Source: JANPLD01 sp964445765
Lineage (GTDB): Bacteria > Pseudomonadota > Alphaproteobacteria > Rickettsiales > UBA8987
DNA length: 64,000 bases
NCBI GenBank assembly: GCA_964445765.1
Contig: CAYULD010000001.1
Location: 620,001 to 684,000 of the forward strand
Direction of reading: 5' to 3'
The notes under the pieces were generated by a model. The model saw nothing but the letters and a program-made list of their open reading frames with translations. It ran no database searches and was not told the DNA's origin. Shown here one piece after another: positions 24,695 to 32,784 of this stretch (position 1 is the stretch's first letter; each line of letters begins with the position of its first letter). The translations under genes were made by a program, and so were the position numbers.

Positions 24695-26338
24695 ATGCTA
24701 AAATCACTTCAAATTAGCAATTTATCTCTAATAAAATCTATTGATTTAGATTTTTCAAATTCGTTTAATATTATTACCGGTGAAACTGGCTCTGGTAAAT
24801 CTGTTTTGCTAGATTGCATCTCCTTCACGCTTGGCACTAAAAATAATCGTATTTTAACCTCAGATAATCAAGGTTTTATAAGTTTAAGTTTTGATATTTC
24901 AGATAATCAAAAAGCTAAAAAAATGCTTGAAGATGCTGAAATTTCTTTTGAAAATGAAATTTTAATTAGAAGAAATATTGGCAAAAAATCTCAGATTTTT
25001 ATTAATGAAACCCCAATATCACAAAGCTTTATAAGAAATTTAGCAGAATTCTTGGTGGAATCTTACCGCCAAAATGATTTTACCGGCTTGTTAAATTCTA
25101 AAAACCATATTGAAATTTTAGATGATTTTGCAAATCTTAATCACAAAAAAACAGAGCTTGAAAATATTTTTAGACAATTAAAGCAAATTAAAAAAGAAAT
25201 TGAAAACCTTGAAAAATCAGCAGAAGAAAGGGAGAAAGAAAAAGATTTTCTGCAATATTCCATTAATGAAATTGAAAAATTTTCTCCGCAAAAAAATGAA
25301 GAAGATGAATTGATTGAAAAAAGAAAATTTCTCTCAAATAAAAAGAAGATTCTAGAAATTTTAAGTGGTTCAAATAATCAATTAGAAGAATTAAATATCC
25401 CTAAAAATTTGCTACAAATTCAAAAATCAATTTCAAAATTAATAGGTTTAATAGATGAGGAAAAAATTAATATAATCTCTGAAACCCTTGAAAATTCTAT
25501 TATATTTTCTGATAAGGCAATTAATTTAATCTCAGAGATTAATGATAAAATTTCTTCACAAGAAAATAATTTAGATGAAGTTGAGGAGCGTTTATTTTCT
25601 TTAAGGGAGCTTGCAAGAAAATATAATGTTCTATGTGATGAATTGCCAAATCTTGCAGATATTTATAGGGAAAAATTATCACAAATTAATAATTCTGATA
25701 ATAATTTTGATAATCTTAAAAAAGAGGAAGTTAAAATTTCTAAACAATATTTTGAACTTGCAAAAAATATTTCTAAATTAAGAAATTCAAATGCTAAAAA
25801 CCTTGAAAACCTTGTGAATCAAGAATTTCCAGTGCTTAATATGAAGGGGGCAAAATTTGTGATTGAGATAAATTCTGATGAAGAAAAAATCTCTTCCACA
25901 GGCATTGATGAAATTATTTTTAAGGTTGCAACTAACCCCGGTCAAGCACCGCAAGAGCTTGGCAAAGTTGCTTCTGGCGGCGAAATTTCAAGGGTAATGC
26001 TTGCATTAAAAATTGCACTTTCAGGCGTTAAATCAAGTGCTTGTTTAATTTTTGATGAAATAGATACAGGAATTGGCGGTGCAACGGCAGATTTAATGGG
26101 TGAGCGAATAAAAAAACTCTCAGAAAATCAGCAAGTTTTATGCATTACACACCAACAACAAATTGCAGGCAAAGCAACAAATCATATTTTAGTATTCAAA
26201 AAAACTTCAAAAGATAAAACTGAAATTTGTGCAAAATCGCTGGATAAAAAAGAAACCACAGATGAGCTTGCAAGAATGATTTCAGGCGTAAATATTACCA
26301 ATGAAGCAAGAGCAGTTGCAGTTAAATTGAAAAAGTAG
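24695..26338 (+). CDS. recN: DNA repair protein RecN
   Basis: A 547-residue SMC-like ATPase that acts at DNA double-strand breaks and promotes RecA-dependent repair. It has Walker A GETGSGKS (29-36), a long coiled coil in the middle (about 150-370), and the C-terminal half with the ABC signature ASGGEISRVMLALK and Walker B CLIFDEIDTGIGG. The length is close to the usual 550. It lies six bases after the alpha/beta hydrolase gene and converges with glmS. RecA is encoded elsewhere in the window. Confidence 0.95.
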   Translation: MLKSLQISNLSLIKSIDLDFSNSFNIITGETGSGKSVLLDCISFTLGTKNNRILTSDNQGFISLSFDISDNQKAKKMLEDAEISFENEILIRRNIGKKSQIFINETPISQSFIRNLAEFLVESYRQNDFTGLLNSKNHIEILDDFANLNHKKTELENIFRQLKQIKKEIENLEKSAEEREKEKDFLQYSINEIEKFSPQKNEEDELIEKRKFLSNKKKILEILSGSNNQLEELNIPKNLLQIQKSISKLIGLIDEEKINIISETLENSIIFSDKAINLISEINDKISSQENNLDEVEERLFSLRELARKYNVLCDELPNLADIYREKLSQINNSDNNFDNLKKEEVKISKQYFELAKNISKLRNSNAKNLENLVNQEFPVLNMKGAKFVIEINSDEEKISSTGIDEIIFKVATNPGQAPQELGKVASGGEISRVMLALKIALSGVKSSACLIFDEIDTGIGGATADLMGERIKKLSENQQVLCITHQQQIAGKATNHILVFKKTSKDKTEICAKSLDKKETTDELARMISGVNITNEARAVAVKLKK

Positions 26339-26340
26339 AT

Positions 26341-28188
26341 TTATTCAACAGTTACGCTTTTTGCGAGGTTGCGAGGTTGATCAACATCTGTTCCCTTAGC
26401 AACGGCAACATAATATGCAAGTAACTGCACAGGTATTGCATAAATAATAGGTGCAATAATTTGGCAGATGAAAGCCACTCTGCTACAATCAATAATAGGC
26501 ATTTCTATTGCGTGGTAAGTAACATCTTTTAGATTATCAATTCCTAATTTATCGCTAATTAAAATAATCTTGCCACCGCGAGCCGCAATTTCCCTAATGT
26601 TAGAGGCAGTTTTATCAAATAACTCATCAGTTGGTGCTATTGCAACAACCGGCACATTTTCATCAATAAGGGCGATAGGCCCGTGTTTAAGCTCACCAGC
26701 GGCGGTTGCCTCACTATGAATATAAGAGATTTCCTTAAGTTTTAATGCACCTTCCATTGCAATCGGGTATGAAACACCCCTGCCAACATATAAAATATCA
26801 CGATAGCTTGAAAGCTCACTCGCAATTTTTTCTATATGCTTATCATGCTCTAAAATTTGGGAGATTAGCGAGGGTATTTCAAGCATTATGCGAGCAGAAT
26901 TATTATATAATTCAAGATTATTTGGGTTCTTTTTCTTACCTGTTTTTAGCATTAAAAAAGCAAGCGTGCAAAGCTGGGTTGTGAATGCTTTGGTTGAAGC
27001 AACCCCAATTTCAGGCCCACTGTAAATTGGCAAAACATAATCCGCTTCACGCGCGATAGAGCTTTGTGTAACATTAACAATCGCTATAGTTTTTTGCCCT
27101 TGCGATTTTGCATATTTTAGAGCCGCTAAAGTATCTGCCGTTTCCCCTGATTGAGATAGAAAAATGCACATTCCATTTTTAGGTAAAATTGCCTCTCTAT
27201 ATCTAAATTCTGAGGCTACATCTGCATTTGCTTGAATTTTGGCAAGTTTTTCAAACCAATAAGCTGCAACTTTACCAGCGTAATATGAAGTGCCACAACC
27301 AATTATAGTAACCGCCGAAATCTCAGATAAATCAAACGGCAGATTTGGCATAGAAATTGTATTCTGCACTGCGTTAAAATATGCGTGAAAATTATCACCG
27401 ATAACGCTTGGTTGCTCAAAAATTTCTTTCTGCATAAAATGGCGATAATTTTCTTTGCCAATATTAATTGCAGAAAGGTTAGATTGTTGGATTTTCCTAG
27501 ATATTTCCTGCCCTTTTTTATCGTAAATAATAATTTTTTCAGGCGTGATTTCTGCAATATCACCTTCTTCTAAATAGCATATTTTTGAAGTTAAGGGGGC
27601 AAGTGCCAAAGCATCAGAGGCAATATAATTTTCAGAAGCTCCATAACCTAAAACTAGAGGTGCACCGTGCCTTGTAGCAAATATAGTTTTATCATCATCT
27701 ACAAAAATTATACCAAGTGCGTAAGCACCTTCCAAGCGGTTTATTGCTCTAATTACCGCTTCTTTTTTAGATACGCCATCTGCTAAATATTTGGTAATCA
27801 GATGCGGAATAATTTCAGTATCAGTTTCACTATGAAATTCTGCACCTAATTTTTGAAGCTCCGCCCTGATATGCAAATAATTTTCAATAATACCATTATG
27901 AACAACTGCAACTTTATCGGTTGCGTGAGGATGGGCATTTCTTTCAGATGGTGCGCCGTGGGTTGCCCATCTGGTATGCCCAATAGCTAATTGTGATTTA
28001 AGCGGTGTTACTTCAAGAACTTTTTCAAGATTTTTAATTTTGCCTTCTGATCTCGCACGAGCGATTTTGCCATCTACACTAACTGCCACCCCTGCGGAAT
28101 CATAGCCACGATATTCAAGTCTTCTAAGCCCTTCAACTACAATCTCAGCAGAATCAACCCTGCCCGTAACGCCAATTATTCCACACAT
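26341..28188 (-). CDS. glmS: Glutamine--fructose-6-phosphate aminotransferase
   Basis: A 615-residue enzyme that makes glucosamine 6-phosphate from fructose 6-phosphate and glutamine, the first step towards UDP-GlcNAc for peptidoglycan and lipopolysaccharide. The N-terminal glutaminase begins MCGIIGVTG with catalytic Cys2 and contains GHTRWATHGAPS. Two SIS domains follow (CGTSYYAGKVAAYW; SQSGETADTLAAL; GRGVSYPIAMEGALKLKE), and the end DQPRNLAKSVTVE is canonical. No ribozyme-like leader is expected in proteobacteria and none was seen. Confidence 0.97.
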   Translation of the reverse strand: MCGIIGVTGRVDSAEIVVEGLRRLEYRGYDSAGVAVSVDGKIARARSEGKIKNLEKVLEVTPLKSQLAIGHTRWATHGAPSERNAHPHATDKVAVVHNGIIENYLHIRAELQKLGAEFHSETDTEIIPHLITKYLADGVSKKEAVIRAINRLEGAYALGIIFVDDDKTIFATRHGAPLVLGYGASENYIASDALALAPLTSKICYLEEGDIAEITPEKIIIYDKKGQEISRKIQQSNLSAINIGKENYRHFMQKEIFEQPSVIGDNFHAYFNAVQNTISMPNLPFDLSEISAVTIIGCGTSYYAGKVAAYWFEKLAKIQANADVASEFRYREAILPKNGMCIFLSQSGETADTLAALKYAKSQGQKTIAIVNVTQSSIAREADYVLPIYSGPEIGVASTKAFTTQLCTLAFLMLKTGKKKNPNNLELYNNSARIMLEIPSLISQILEHDKHIEKIASELSSYRDILYVGRGVSYPIAMEGALKLKEISYIHSEATAAGELKHGPIALIDENVPVVAIAPTDELFDKTASNIREIAARGGKIILISDKLGIDNLKDVTYHAIEMPIIDCSRVAFICQIIAPIIYAIPVQLLAYYVAVAKGTDVDQPRNLAKSVTVE

Positions 28189-28276
28189 TTTAAGGATTTT
28201 AAGTTATGTTCATTTAACTACTGAGAATTGTTAGTTAATTAATCTATATTTATCAACTAAAATTTGGAGGAATTAT

Positions 28277-28579
28277 CTAAGTATCAAAGAGCCTGTCAAT
28301 ATCTCTATGTCCTTCAGTTATCATTATAATTTCTAAGGCTTCAGCTTCAAAATAACGAAAAAATATAATGTAATTACCAAATATATAACTTCTTATGCCC
28401 TCTCCTAATTCAGGTCTAGAGATGCCTAACTTAAATTGTTTATTCGCTAAATCTTTACATTTTTGCTTAAGCCTTTTTATGAAGCTAATTGCTAATTCTT
28501 TATTTCCGCTTTCATTTGCAATAAACTTAGAAATATCATAAAGATTTTCTCGAGCTTCAGAGGTATAAAATATTTTCAT
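28277..28579 (-). CDS. parE: ParE-family toxin
   Basis: A 100-residue RelE/ParE superfamily protein. The opening IFYTSEARENLYDISKFIANES and the C-terminal half GIRSYIFGNYIIFFRYFEAEALEIIMITEGHRD are typical of ParE toxins, which poison DNA gyrase, rather than ribosome-dependent RelE. It starts one base after the parD stop codon, so the two are translationally coupled. The pair could stabilise this segment or act in stress. The frame is intact. Confidence 0.85.
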   Translation of the reverse strand: MKIFYTSEARENLYDISKFIANESGNKELAISFIKRLKQKCKDLANKQFKLGISRPELGEGIRSYIFGNYIIFFRYFEAEALEIIMITEGHRDIDRLFDT

Positions 28580-28580
28580 T

Positions 28581-28817
28581 TTAATTATCTAAGCTATTTA
28601 ACCTATTTTCAATATATTCCAAAACTTCATCTTCTGAATATCTATCAGGATTTGCTAATGCTTTTTCAATTTGATTTTTAAGAGAAGCTAATTTTATTTC
28701 TCGCTCCTCAACTAATCGTAAGCCTTCACGAACCACTTCACTGGCATTGTTAAATCTGCCAGATGTTACTTGGCTTTTAATAAAATTTTCAAAATAATCG
28801 CCAACTGCATAACTCAT
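28581..28817 (-). CDS. parD: ParD-family antitoxin
   Basis: A 78-residue antitoxin with an N-terminal ribbon-helix-helix DNA-binding domain (MSYAVGDYFENFIKSQVTSGRFNNASEVVREGLRLVEERE) and a C-terminal toxin-binding tail. A frame open to 28886 exists, but the promoter at 28840-28868 lies inside that longer version, so the ATG at 28817, with GGGG a few bases upstream, is the real start. As in other ParDE pairs, the antitoxin gene comes first and would repress its own promoter. Confidence 0.88.
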   Translation of the reverse strand: MSYAVGDYFENFIKSQVTSGRFNNASEVVREGLRLVEEREIKLASLKNQIEKALANPDRYSEDEVLEYIENRLNSLDN

Positions 28818-28839
28818 AAAAACCCCATTTTTCCTTGAA

Positions 28840-28868
28840 ATAATAACATTTTTACCAACTATTGTCAA
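28840..28868 (-). promoter_or_regulatory. Promoter of parDE
   Basis: On the minus strand TTGACA (28863-28868), a 17-base spacer and TATTAT (28840-28845), predicting a start near 28833, about 16 bases before parD. Confidence 0.7.
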
Positions 28869-28960
28869 TAAATGGTCTTTTATCAAATCTAATAATTTTC
28901 TTTATCAATATTTTTTAGTAAATATTATGCGTTTTGAAAATTATTACAATGTTAATGAAT

Positions 28961-29809
28961 ATGGCTTCTAAAATCTTGATAAATAATGAAATATTTGAGG
29001 CTGATGAAGCTAAAATTTCTGTGCGAGATAGAGGTTTTCGCTTTGGTGATGGCGTGTTTGAAACCATACCCTTTTACAATCAAATTTGTTATCATTTAGA
29101 TTATCATTTAGAGCGTTTGAAAGCAGGGATTAACTCTATTGGAATCTATTATTCATTTTTAGAAATTAAATCTCAGATTGAAAATTTAATCAAAGAAAAT
29201 CAAATCCAAAATGGTTTTGTGAGAATAATAATTACTCGTGGGCAGGGCAGCAGAGGCTATATGCCAACCTATGAAACTGAGCCTTCACTTGTTATAGAAA
29301 TTATAGAAAGGCCAAAAATGGATAAAGAAAAAGCTAATCTGAAAATTTCTAAATATCGCAAAATTCCGCTTGAATGTTTGCCAAGTGATCAAAAATTAAT
29401 GAATGGTTTAAGCTATAGCTTAGTGAAAGAAAATGCCAGAAAAGAAGGCTTTTTTGATGGTTTGATGCTTTCACTTGATGATAAAGTTTGCGAATGCGGG
29501 GCGGCAAATATTTTTTGGTTTAAGGGCAATAAATTATATACTCCAAGCCTTAAAAGCCCTTGTGTTGCAGGTGTTACGAGAAGAATTATTCTAGAAATTT
29601 CCCCTTTTGAAGTGATAGAAGGTGATTTTAATTATCTAAATTTATCAGGCGCTGATGAAATTTTTATTAGTAATGTTACTTTAGGCGTATTTCCGGTTGA
29701 AGTTATTGAGCCAAATTTATTCAAAAATGGCAAGGGATACAAAAAAACTAATGAGTTAAAAACAATCTATCTTGCAGATATAAAGCAAAAAACAGGGTTT
29801 AGTTACTAA
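28961..29809 (+). CDS. pabC: Aminotransferase class IV, PabC-like
   Basis: A fold-type IV PLP enzyme of 282 residues from the ATG at 28961, giving MASKILINNEIFEADEAKISVRDRGF, the usual family start; ATGs at 28949 and 28955 and a TTG further up are possible. Motifs include DRGFRFGDGVFET, the lysine in DQKLMNGLSYSLVKENA, CECGAANIFWF and SGADEIFISNVTLGVFPV. The last resembles 4-amino-4-deoxychorismate lyase, which makes p-aminobenzoate for folate; a branched-chain or D-amino-acid aminotransferase cannot be excluded. No other folate gene is adjacent. Confidence 0.75.
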   Translation: MASKILINNEIFEADEAKISVRDRGFRFGDGVFETIPFYNQICYHLDYHLERLKAGINSIGIYYSFLEIKSQIENLIKENQIQNGFVRIIITRGQGSRGYMPTYETEPSLVIEIIERPKMDKEKANLKISKYRKIPLECLPSDQKLMNGLSYSLVKENARKEGFFDGLMLSLDDKVCECGAANIFWFKGNKLYTPSLKSPCVAGVTRRIILEISPFEVIEGDFNYLNLSGADEIFISNVTLGVFPVEVIEPNLFKNGKGYKKTNELKTIYLADIKQKTGFSY

Positions 29810-29877
29810 TTGATGCCCTAAAATATCCTCTTGCTATGGAAGGGTTTTGCGATGGTATGAAATATTCTAAATTTTAT

Positions 29878-30156
29878 TTATAGTTAGTTGCGTTTAGTTT
29901 AAGAGTATTTGCAACAAGATAATTTTGCTTTAGAGCAAAGGAAAAATGAGCGAGATAGTTACTCATATCTGCGAGATTTTTTCTGTAGCAATAAAGCAAA
30001 ATTAGCAGTTGCCCTTTGGGTTGCTGCAAAAATTAAAAAATAGTTTGTTAAAAGGCTCGGAGATATCAATAAGTATCTCTCACTCGCTTTTTGCCTGCTA
30101 TTTTTTAATTTTTGACTAGCAACAAATGCTCCTAAACTTAACACAACTAACTATAA
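29878..30156. mobile_element. MITE-like element with 34-bp terminal inverted repeats
   Basis: The ends 29878-29911 and 30123-30156 are inverted copies matching at 30 of 34 positions. The inside is full of nested inverted repeats: AATTTTGCTTTA with TAAAGCAAAATT, a 17-bp pair CAAAAATTAAAAAATAG with CTATTTTTTAATTTTTG (second arm near 30098), and a GAGATA/TATCTC hairpin. No transposase is encoded; a 61-codon minus-strand frame inside looks incidental. It resembles a non-autonomous palindromic element. It accounts for about half of the gene-free stretch 29810-30399; the rest is C-rich tracts, half a dispersed repeat and the tRNA-Tyr promoter. Confidence 0.6.
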
Positions 30157-30273
30157 TTTAATTAGATTCCCCCCTACCCTAGCTCTTTTCAAAGGAAGAG
30201 AGAATTTTAGAGTATATAAATCCACTAATACTAATTACTTGCCACTAATCACTTACCACTTGCACTTTTTCTC

Positions 30274-30300
30274 CGTCATCTTGAGCGAAGCGAAAGATCT
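30274..30300. repeat. Dispersed palindromic repeat, copy 2 (half)
   Basis: GTCATCTTGAGCGAAGCGAA then AGATCT, the left half of the family seen at 21806. The right half is degraded or missing. Confidence 0.65.
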
Positions 30301-30349
30301 AATTGCATTAAAACTCTAAACAGCAGAATAACAAAAAATTTAATATTTA

Positions 30350-30378
30350 TTGACAGCCTAATACATATAAATTAGATA
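30350..30378 (+). promoter_or_regulatory. Promoter of tRNA-Tyr
   Basis: TTGACA at 30350-30355, a 17-base spacer and TAGATA at 30373-30378, with the start expected about 14 bases before the tRNA. Confidence 0.6.
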
Positions 30379-30399
30379 GGGCGATATTTCCTATAATTT

Positions 30400-30485
30400 G
30401 GAGGGATGGCCGAGCGGTCAATGGCAGCAGACTGTAAATCTGCCCTCTCACGAGTTCGAAGGTTCGAATCCTTCTCCCTCCACCA
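30400..30485 (+). tRNA. tRNA-Tyr (anticodon GTA)
   Basis: An 86-base class II tRNA with a long variable arm (CCTCTCACGAG). Acceptor GGAGGGA pairs with TCCCTCC, the anticodon loop contains CTGTAAA, the T arm contains GGTTCGAATCC, and CCA is encoded. Its last 19 bases are repeated at 30631-30649. Confidence 0.95.
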
Positions 30486-30493
30486 TAAAATAG

Positions 30494-30516
30494 CCCGCTA
30501 TAAAGCGGGTTTTTTT
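30494..30516 (+). terminator. Terminator of tRNA-Tyr
   Basis: CCCGCT, a four-base ATAA loop, AGCGGG, then seven T. It lies nine bases after the tRNA CCA. Confidence 0.9.
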
Positions 30517-30630
30517 ATGGTTGATGTGATGATTGGTGAACTAAACTTTTTTGACAAAAATTCAGCAAGAATTTTTGGACATAAGCATAGCGAAATGCCC
30601 GCAGGGAAAATGGCAAGTAGGCCATTTTTC

Positions 30631-30649
30631 AATCCTTCTCCCTCCACCA
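30631..30649 (+). repeat. Copy of the tRNA-Tyr 3' end (attachment-site-like)
   Basis: AATCCTTCTCCCTCCACCA is identical to the last 19 bases of tRNA-Tyr, 164 bases further on. Exact direct repeats of a tRNA 3' end are what site-specific integrases leave as attL and attR. The segment between holds the terminator, a hairpin AAAATGGC/GCCATTTT (30607-30628) and no gene, so any element is gone or reduced to a scar. No integrase gene was seen. Confidence 0.75.
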
Positions 30650-30799
30650 CCTTAACCCATTGATTTATAAGGCTTTTTTAATCCTTGCCATTATCTATAT
30701 TTATTTATCGTTTTTATTTGTTAGATTATACAAATAGTTAGCTAATATTGTAAATTACAAGACTCTGTGAACTTTGATGAACTTGGGTGAATTATTAGA

Positions 30800-30876
30800 T
30801 GGTCGGAGCGGAGGGATTCGAACCCACGACCCCCAGTACCCAAAACTGGTGCGCTACCAGGCTGCGCTACGCTCCG
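30800..30876 (-). tRNA. tRNA-Pro (anticodon TGG)
   Basis: A 77-base tRNA on the minus strand: acceptor CGGAGCG pairs with CGCTCCG, the anticodon loop is TTTGGGT between CCAGT and ACTGG, the T arm has GGGTTCGAATCCC, and CCA is encoded. Confidence 0.95.
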
Positions 30877-30987
30877 ATAAAAACTATATATAATAATAGG
30901 TTATGTTGTGGCTTGCGATTTTTTTGAGCAACCACAATTCTAAAGCCTTTAATAAAGGCAAATTTAACAATATCAACATATTTTTAA

Positions 30988-31016
30988 GTGACATTTTAGT
31001 AAAATTATGTTATAAT
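30988..31016 (+). promoter_or_regulatory. Strong promoter in front of a small gene
   Basis: GTGACA (30988-30993), exactly 17 bases, then a perfect TATAAT (31011-31016). The start would be near 31023, about 22 bases before the ATG at 31045. Confidence 0.7.
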
Positions 31017-31044
31017 ACCTAAGTAAACAAAAAATTTATTCTCA

Positions 31045-31242
31045 ATGAGTGGCGGTGGTGCAAGTTCACATTTACAATCTGAGATGGCAAAGGGTGGTCC
31101 GGGTGCTATAAAATTGCATCTTATGAATTTAGAATGGGTTGGAATGTTTAAGGGTGATGTAAGCCTTGCAGATTTAGGTGGTTTTTCGCCTTCAAGTGGT
31201 GGGCATAAAATGGGTGGTGCAGATATGGGTGTAGAAGTATAA
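31045..31242 (+). CDS. Small Gly/Met-rich protein, unassigned
   Basis: A 65-residue protein with Gly-rich ends (SGGGASSHLQ at the start, SSGGHKMGGADMGVEV at the end) around a short hydrophobic centre (IKLHLMNLEWVGMFKGDVSLADLGGF). It has five internal Met and three His. It sits behind one of the best promoters in the window and its codons match neighbouring genes, which favours a real gene over the opposite-strand frame at 31005-31247. No ribosome binding site is obvious. I recognise no family; Met/His content could suit metal binding, but that is a guess. Confidence 0.5.
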   Translation: MSGGGASSHLQSEMAKGGPGAIKLHLMNLEWVGMFKGDVSLADLGGFSPSSGGHKMGGADMGVEV

Positions 31243-31324
31243 CCCAATAAGTTTTCATATAAAATCTTTCTTTAGTTTTTCATTTATATTTTAAGTGATA
31301 TTTGTTGGTGATGGTGTTTGTGTC

Positions 31325-31363
31325 ATTACCTAAATTTTGCATTAGGCAAAAAATTCAGGTAAT
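31325..31363. repeat. Hairpin with 14-bp arms
   Basis: ATTACCTAAATTTT and AAAATTCAGGTAAT pair with one mismatch around an 11-base loop. It lies in the gene-free stretch 31243-31623, which consists almost entirely of palindromic repeats and C-rich tracts. Confidence 0.65.
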
Positions 31364-31372
31364 CAATTAGCA

Positions 31373-31442
31373 TCATTTCGCACGAAATGAGAAATCTAGA
31401 AAGAATACATTTCAGCCAGATTTCTCGCTCCGCTCGAAATGA
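31373..31442. repeat. Dispersed palindromic repeat, variant copy 3
   Basis: TCATTTCGCACGAAATGAGA with AGATTTCTCGCTCCGCTCGA as approximate inverse arms, a diverged relative of the element at 21806. Confidence 0.6.
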
Positions 31443-31462
31443 CTCAAAACTTTTTTAATTGG

Positions 31463-31503
31463 ATACCCCTATAATTTTTTCTTACTGAAAAAATTCGGGG
31501 TAT
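31463..31503. repeat. Long hairpin, ATACCCC...GGGGTAT
   Basis: Outer arms ATACCCC and GGGGTAT, inner arms AATTTTTTC and GAAAAAATT, with a small asymmetric bulge and a five-base loop. Confidence 0.65.
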
Positions 31504-31510
31504 GACAAAT

Positions 31511-31557
31511 TAAACCCTAATCCCCAATCCCTAAACCCTAAAACCTAGCCCCTAACT
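31511..31557. repeat. Telomere-like CCCTAA tract
   Basis: About seven successive imperfect CCCTAA/CCCCTAA units, the longest such tract in the window, followed at 31573-31594 by a CTCCCCC/GGGGGAG hairpin. Confidence 0.65.
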
Positions 31558-31623
31558 TACCCCCCTCTTTATCTCCCCCCGTAAACAGGGGGAGAAATTA
31601 GAAAGAGTTTAGCTTGCCACTTA

Positions 31624-32784
31624 TCACTTGCCACTACCAATCACCACTAAACACTCTGCAAGTTTTTCAATATCTTTTTCATCGTGAAGTGAGGAAAAGG
31701 AAAGCCTTAGCCTTGCGGTATTTTTAGGGATTGTAGGCGGTCTAATAGCGTGGATTAAAAAGCCGTTTTCTTCTAATTTTTTACTCATTAAAAGAGCTTT
31801 TTTTCCTTCACCAATAATAATTGGTAATATTTGAGATTCTGGCTTTTTGATAAGAAAATCTAGGTTTTTATTTTTAATTAAATCATAAAAATAATTCGCA
31901 TTTTGAATTGCCCTTTTACCAATATTGCGATTTGCCAAAACTAGCTCAACCGCTTTATTATTACTGGCTAAAACTGAAGGTGGAAGTGCCGTTGAAAAAA
32001 TCAAAGGCTTAGATTTATTAACCAAAAAACTCTGCAAGTTTTTTATGCCACTTGCATAACCACCAAGCCCTGCAAAAGCCTTAGAAAGCGTGCCTATTTT
32101 AATAAAATTATCATCTTTAGAAAAATTTTTATAATTAAAAAATTCTATATCATGGGCAAAATCTATTATCAAAAAAGCATCATATTTTTTAGCTAATTTT
32201 TGAAGCTCTGAAATATCAGCTCTATTGCCATCCATACTGAAAACTGCCTCAGAAATTATTCCGCATTTTTTATATTTACTGCGATTTTTTTCTAAAATTT
32301 CTGCCAGATTTTTATAATTATTATGCTGAAATCTTATCATTTCTGCGTTACTTGCAAAACTGCCTTCTATAATGCAAGAATGGCTGAGTTTATCAATCAC
32401 CAGTAAATCATTTTTATCAAAAATTGTAGAGATAACGCCATAATTTGCCATATATCCGCTTGCGAAAATTGTGGTTTTCTCTGCAAAATTTAGCTCAGAT
32501 AAATTTTTTTCTAGAGTTGTATATAAAGGGTTATTTCCAGTTATAAGCCTGCTTGCAACTGCACCTGCACCATATTTATGCAAGGCTTGCTCCCCAGCTT
32601 TTATAATCGCTTTATTATTGCACAGCCCTAAATAATCATTGCAAGAAAAGCTGATATATTCTTTATTATTTCGTAAAATTTTTGTTGAAGAAATTCTCTC
32701 AGAAGGCTTTAATTCTCTAAATCTATCTTCCTTGTGAGATTTTTCAATTTCACTTTGAAGAAAATTATTTAAGCTAATATTCAA
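31624..32784 (-). CDS. bioF: 8-amino-7-oxononanoate synthase
   Basis: A 386-residue PLP enzyme of the alpha-oxoamine synthase family. BioF condenses pimeloyl-ACP or pimeloyl-CoA with alanine in biotin synthesis. It has FSCNDYLGL, GAGAVASRLITGNNPLY, the cofactor lysine in GTLSKAFAGLGGYASG, and IRPPTIPKNTARLRLSFS near the end, which favours BioF over 5-aminolevulinate synthase. The start is TTG, overlapping the htpX stop as TTGA; no ATG is available before the conserved core. No other bio gene is adjacent. Confidence 0.85.
   Translation of the reverse strand: MNISLNNFLQSEIEKSHKEDRFRELKPSERISSTKILRNNKEYISFSCNDYLGLCNNKAIIKAGEQALHKYGAGAVASRLITGNNPLYTTLEKNLSELNFAEKTTIFASGYMANYGVISTIFDKNDLLVIDKLSHSCIIEGSFASNAEMIRFQHNNYKNLAEILEKNRSKYKKCGIISEAVFSMDGNRADISELQKLAKKYDAFLIIDFAHDIEFFNYKNFSKDDNFIKIGTLSKAFAGLGGYASGIKNLQSFLVNKSKPLIFSTALPPSVLASNNKAVELVLANRNIGKRAIQNANYFYDLIKNKNLDFLIKKPESQILPIIIGEGKKALLMSKKLEENGFLIHAIRPPTIPKNTARLRLSFSSLHDEKDIEKLAECLVVIGSGK

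Noticed and set aside
28189..28276. glmS ribozyme or other riboswitch
   Set aside because: No structured leader was seen, and the ribozyme belongs to Gram-positive lineages; this stretch is also downstream of the parE gene.
29959..30144. A 61-codon minus-strand frame inside the 279-bp element
   Set aside because: It follows the nested inverted repeats and lacks a promoter or ribosome binding site; it looks like a by-product of the palindrome.
30406..30663. An 85-codon frame over and after tRNA-Tyr
   Set aside because: It reads through the tRNA gene, its terminator and the repeat copy; the protein has no independent support.
31005..31247. An 80-codon minus-strand frame opposite the small gene at 31045
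   Set aside because: The plus-strand frame has a strong promoter and better codon use; the minus frame is proline-rich antisense.
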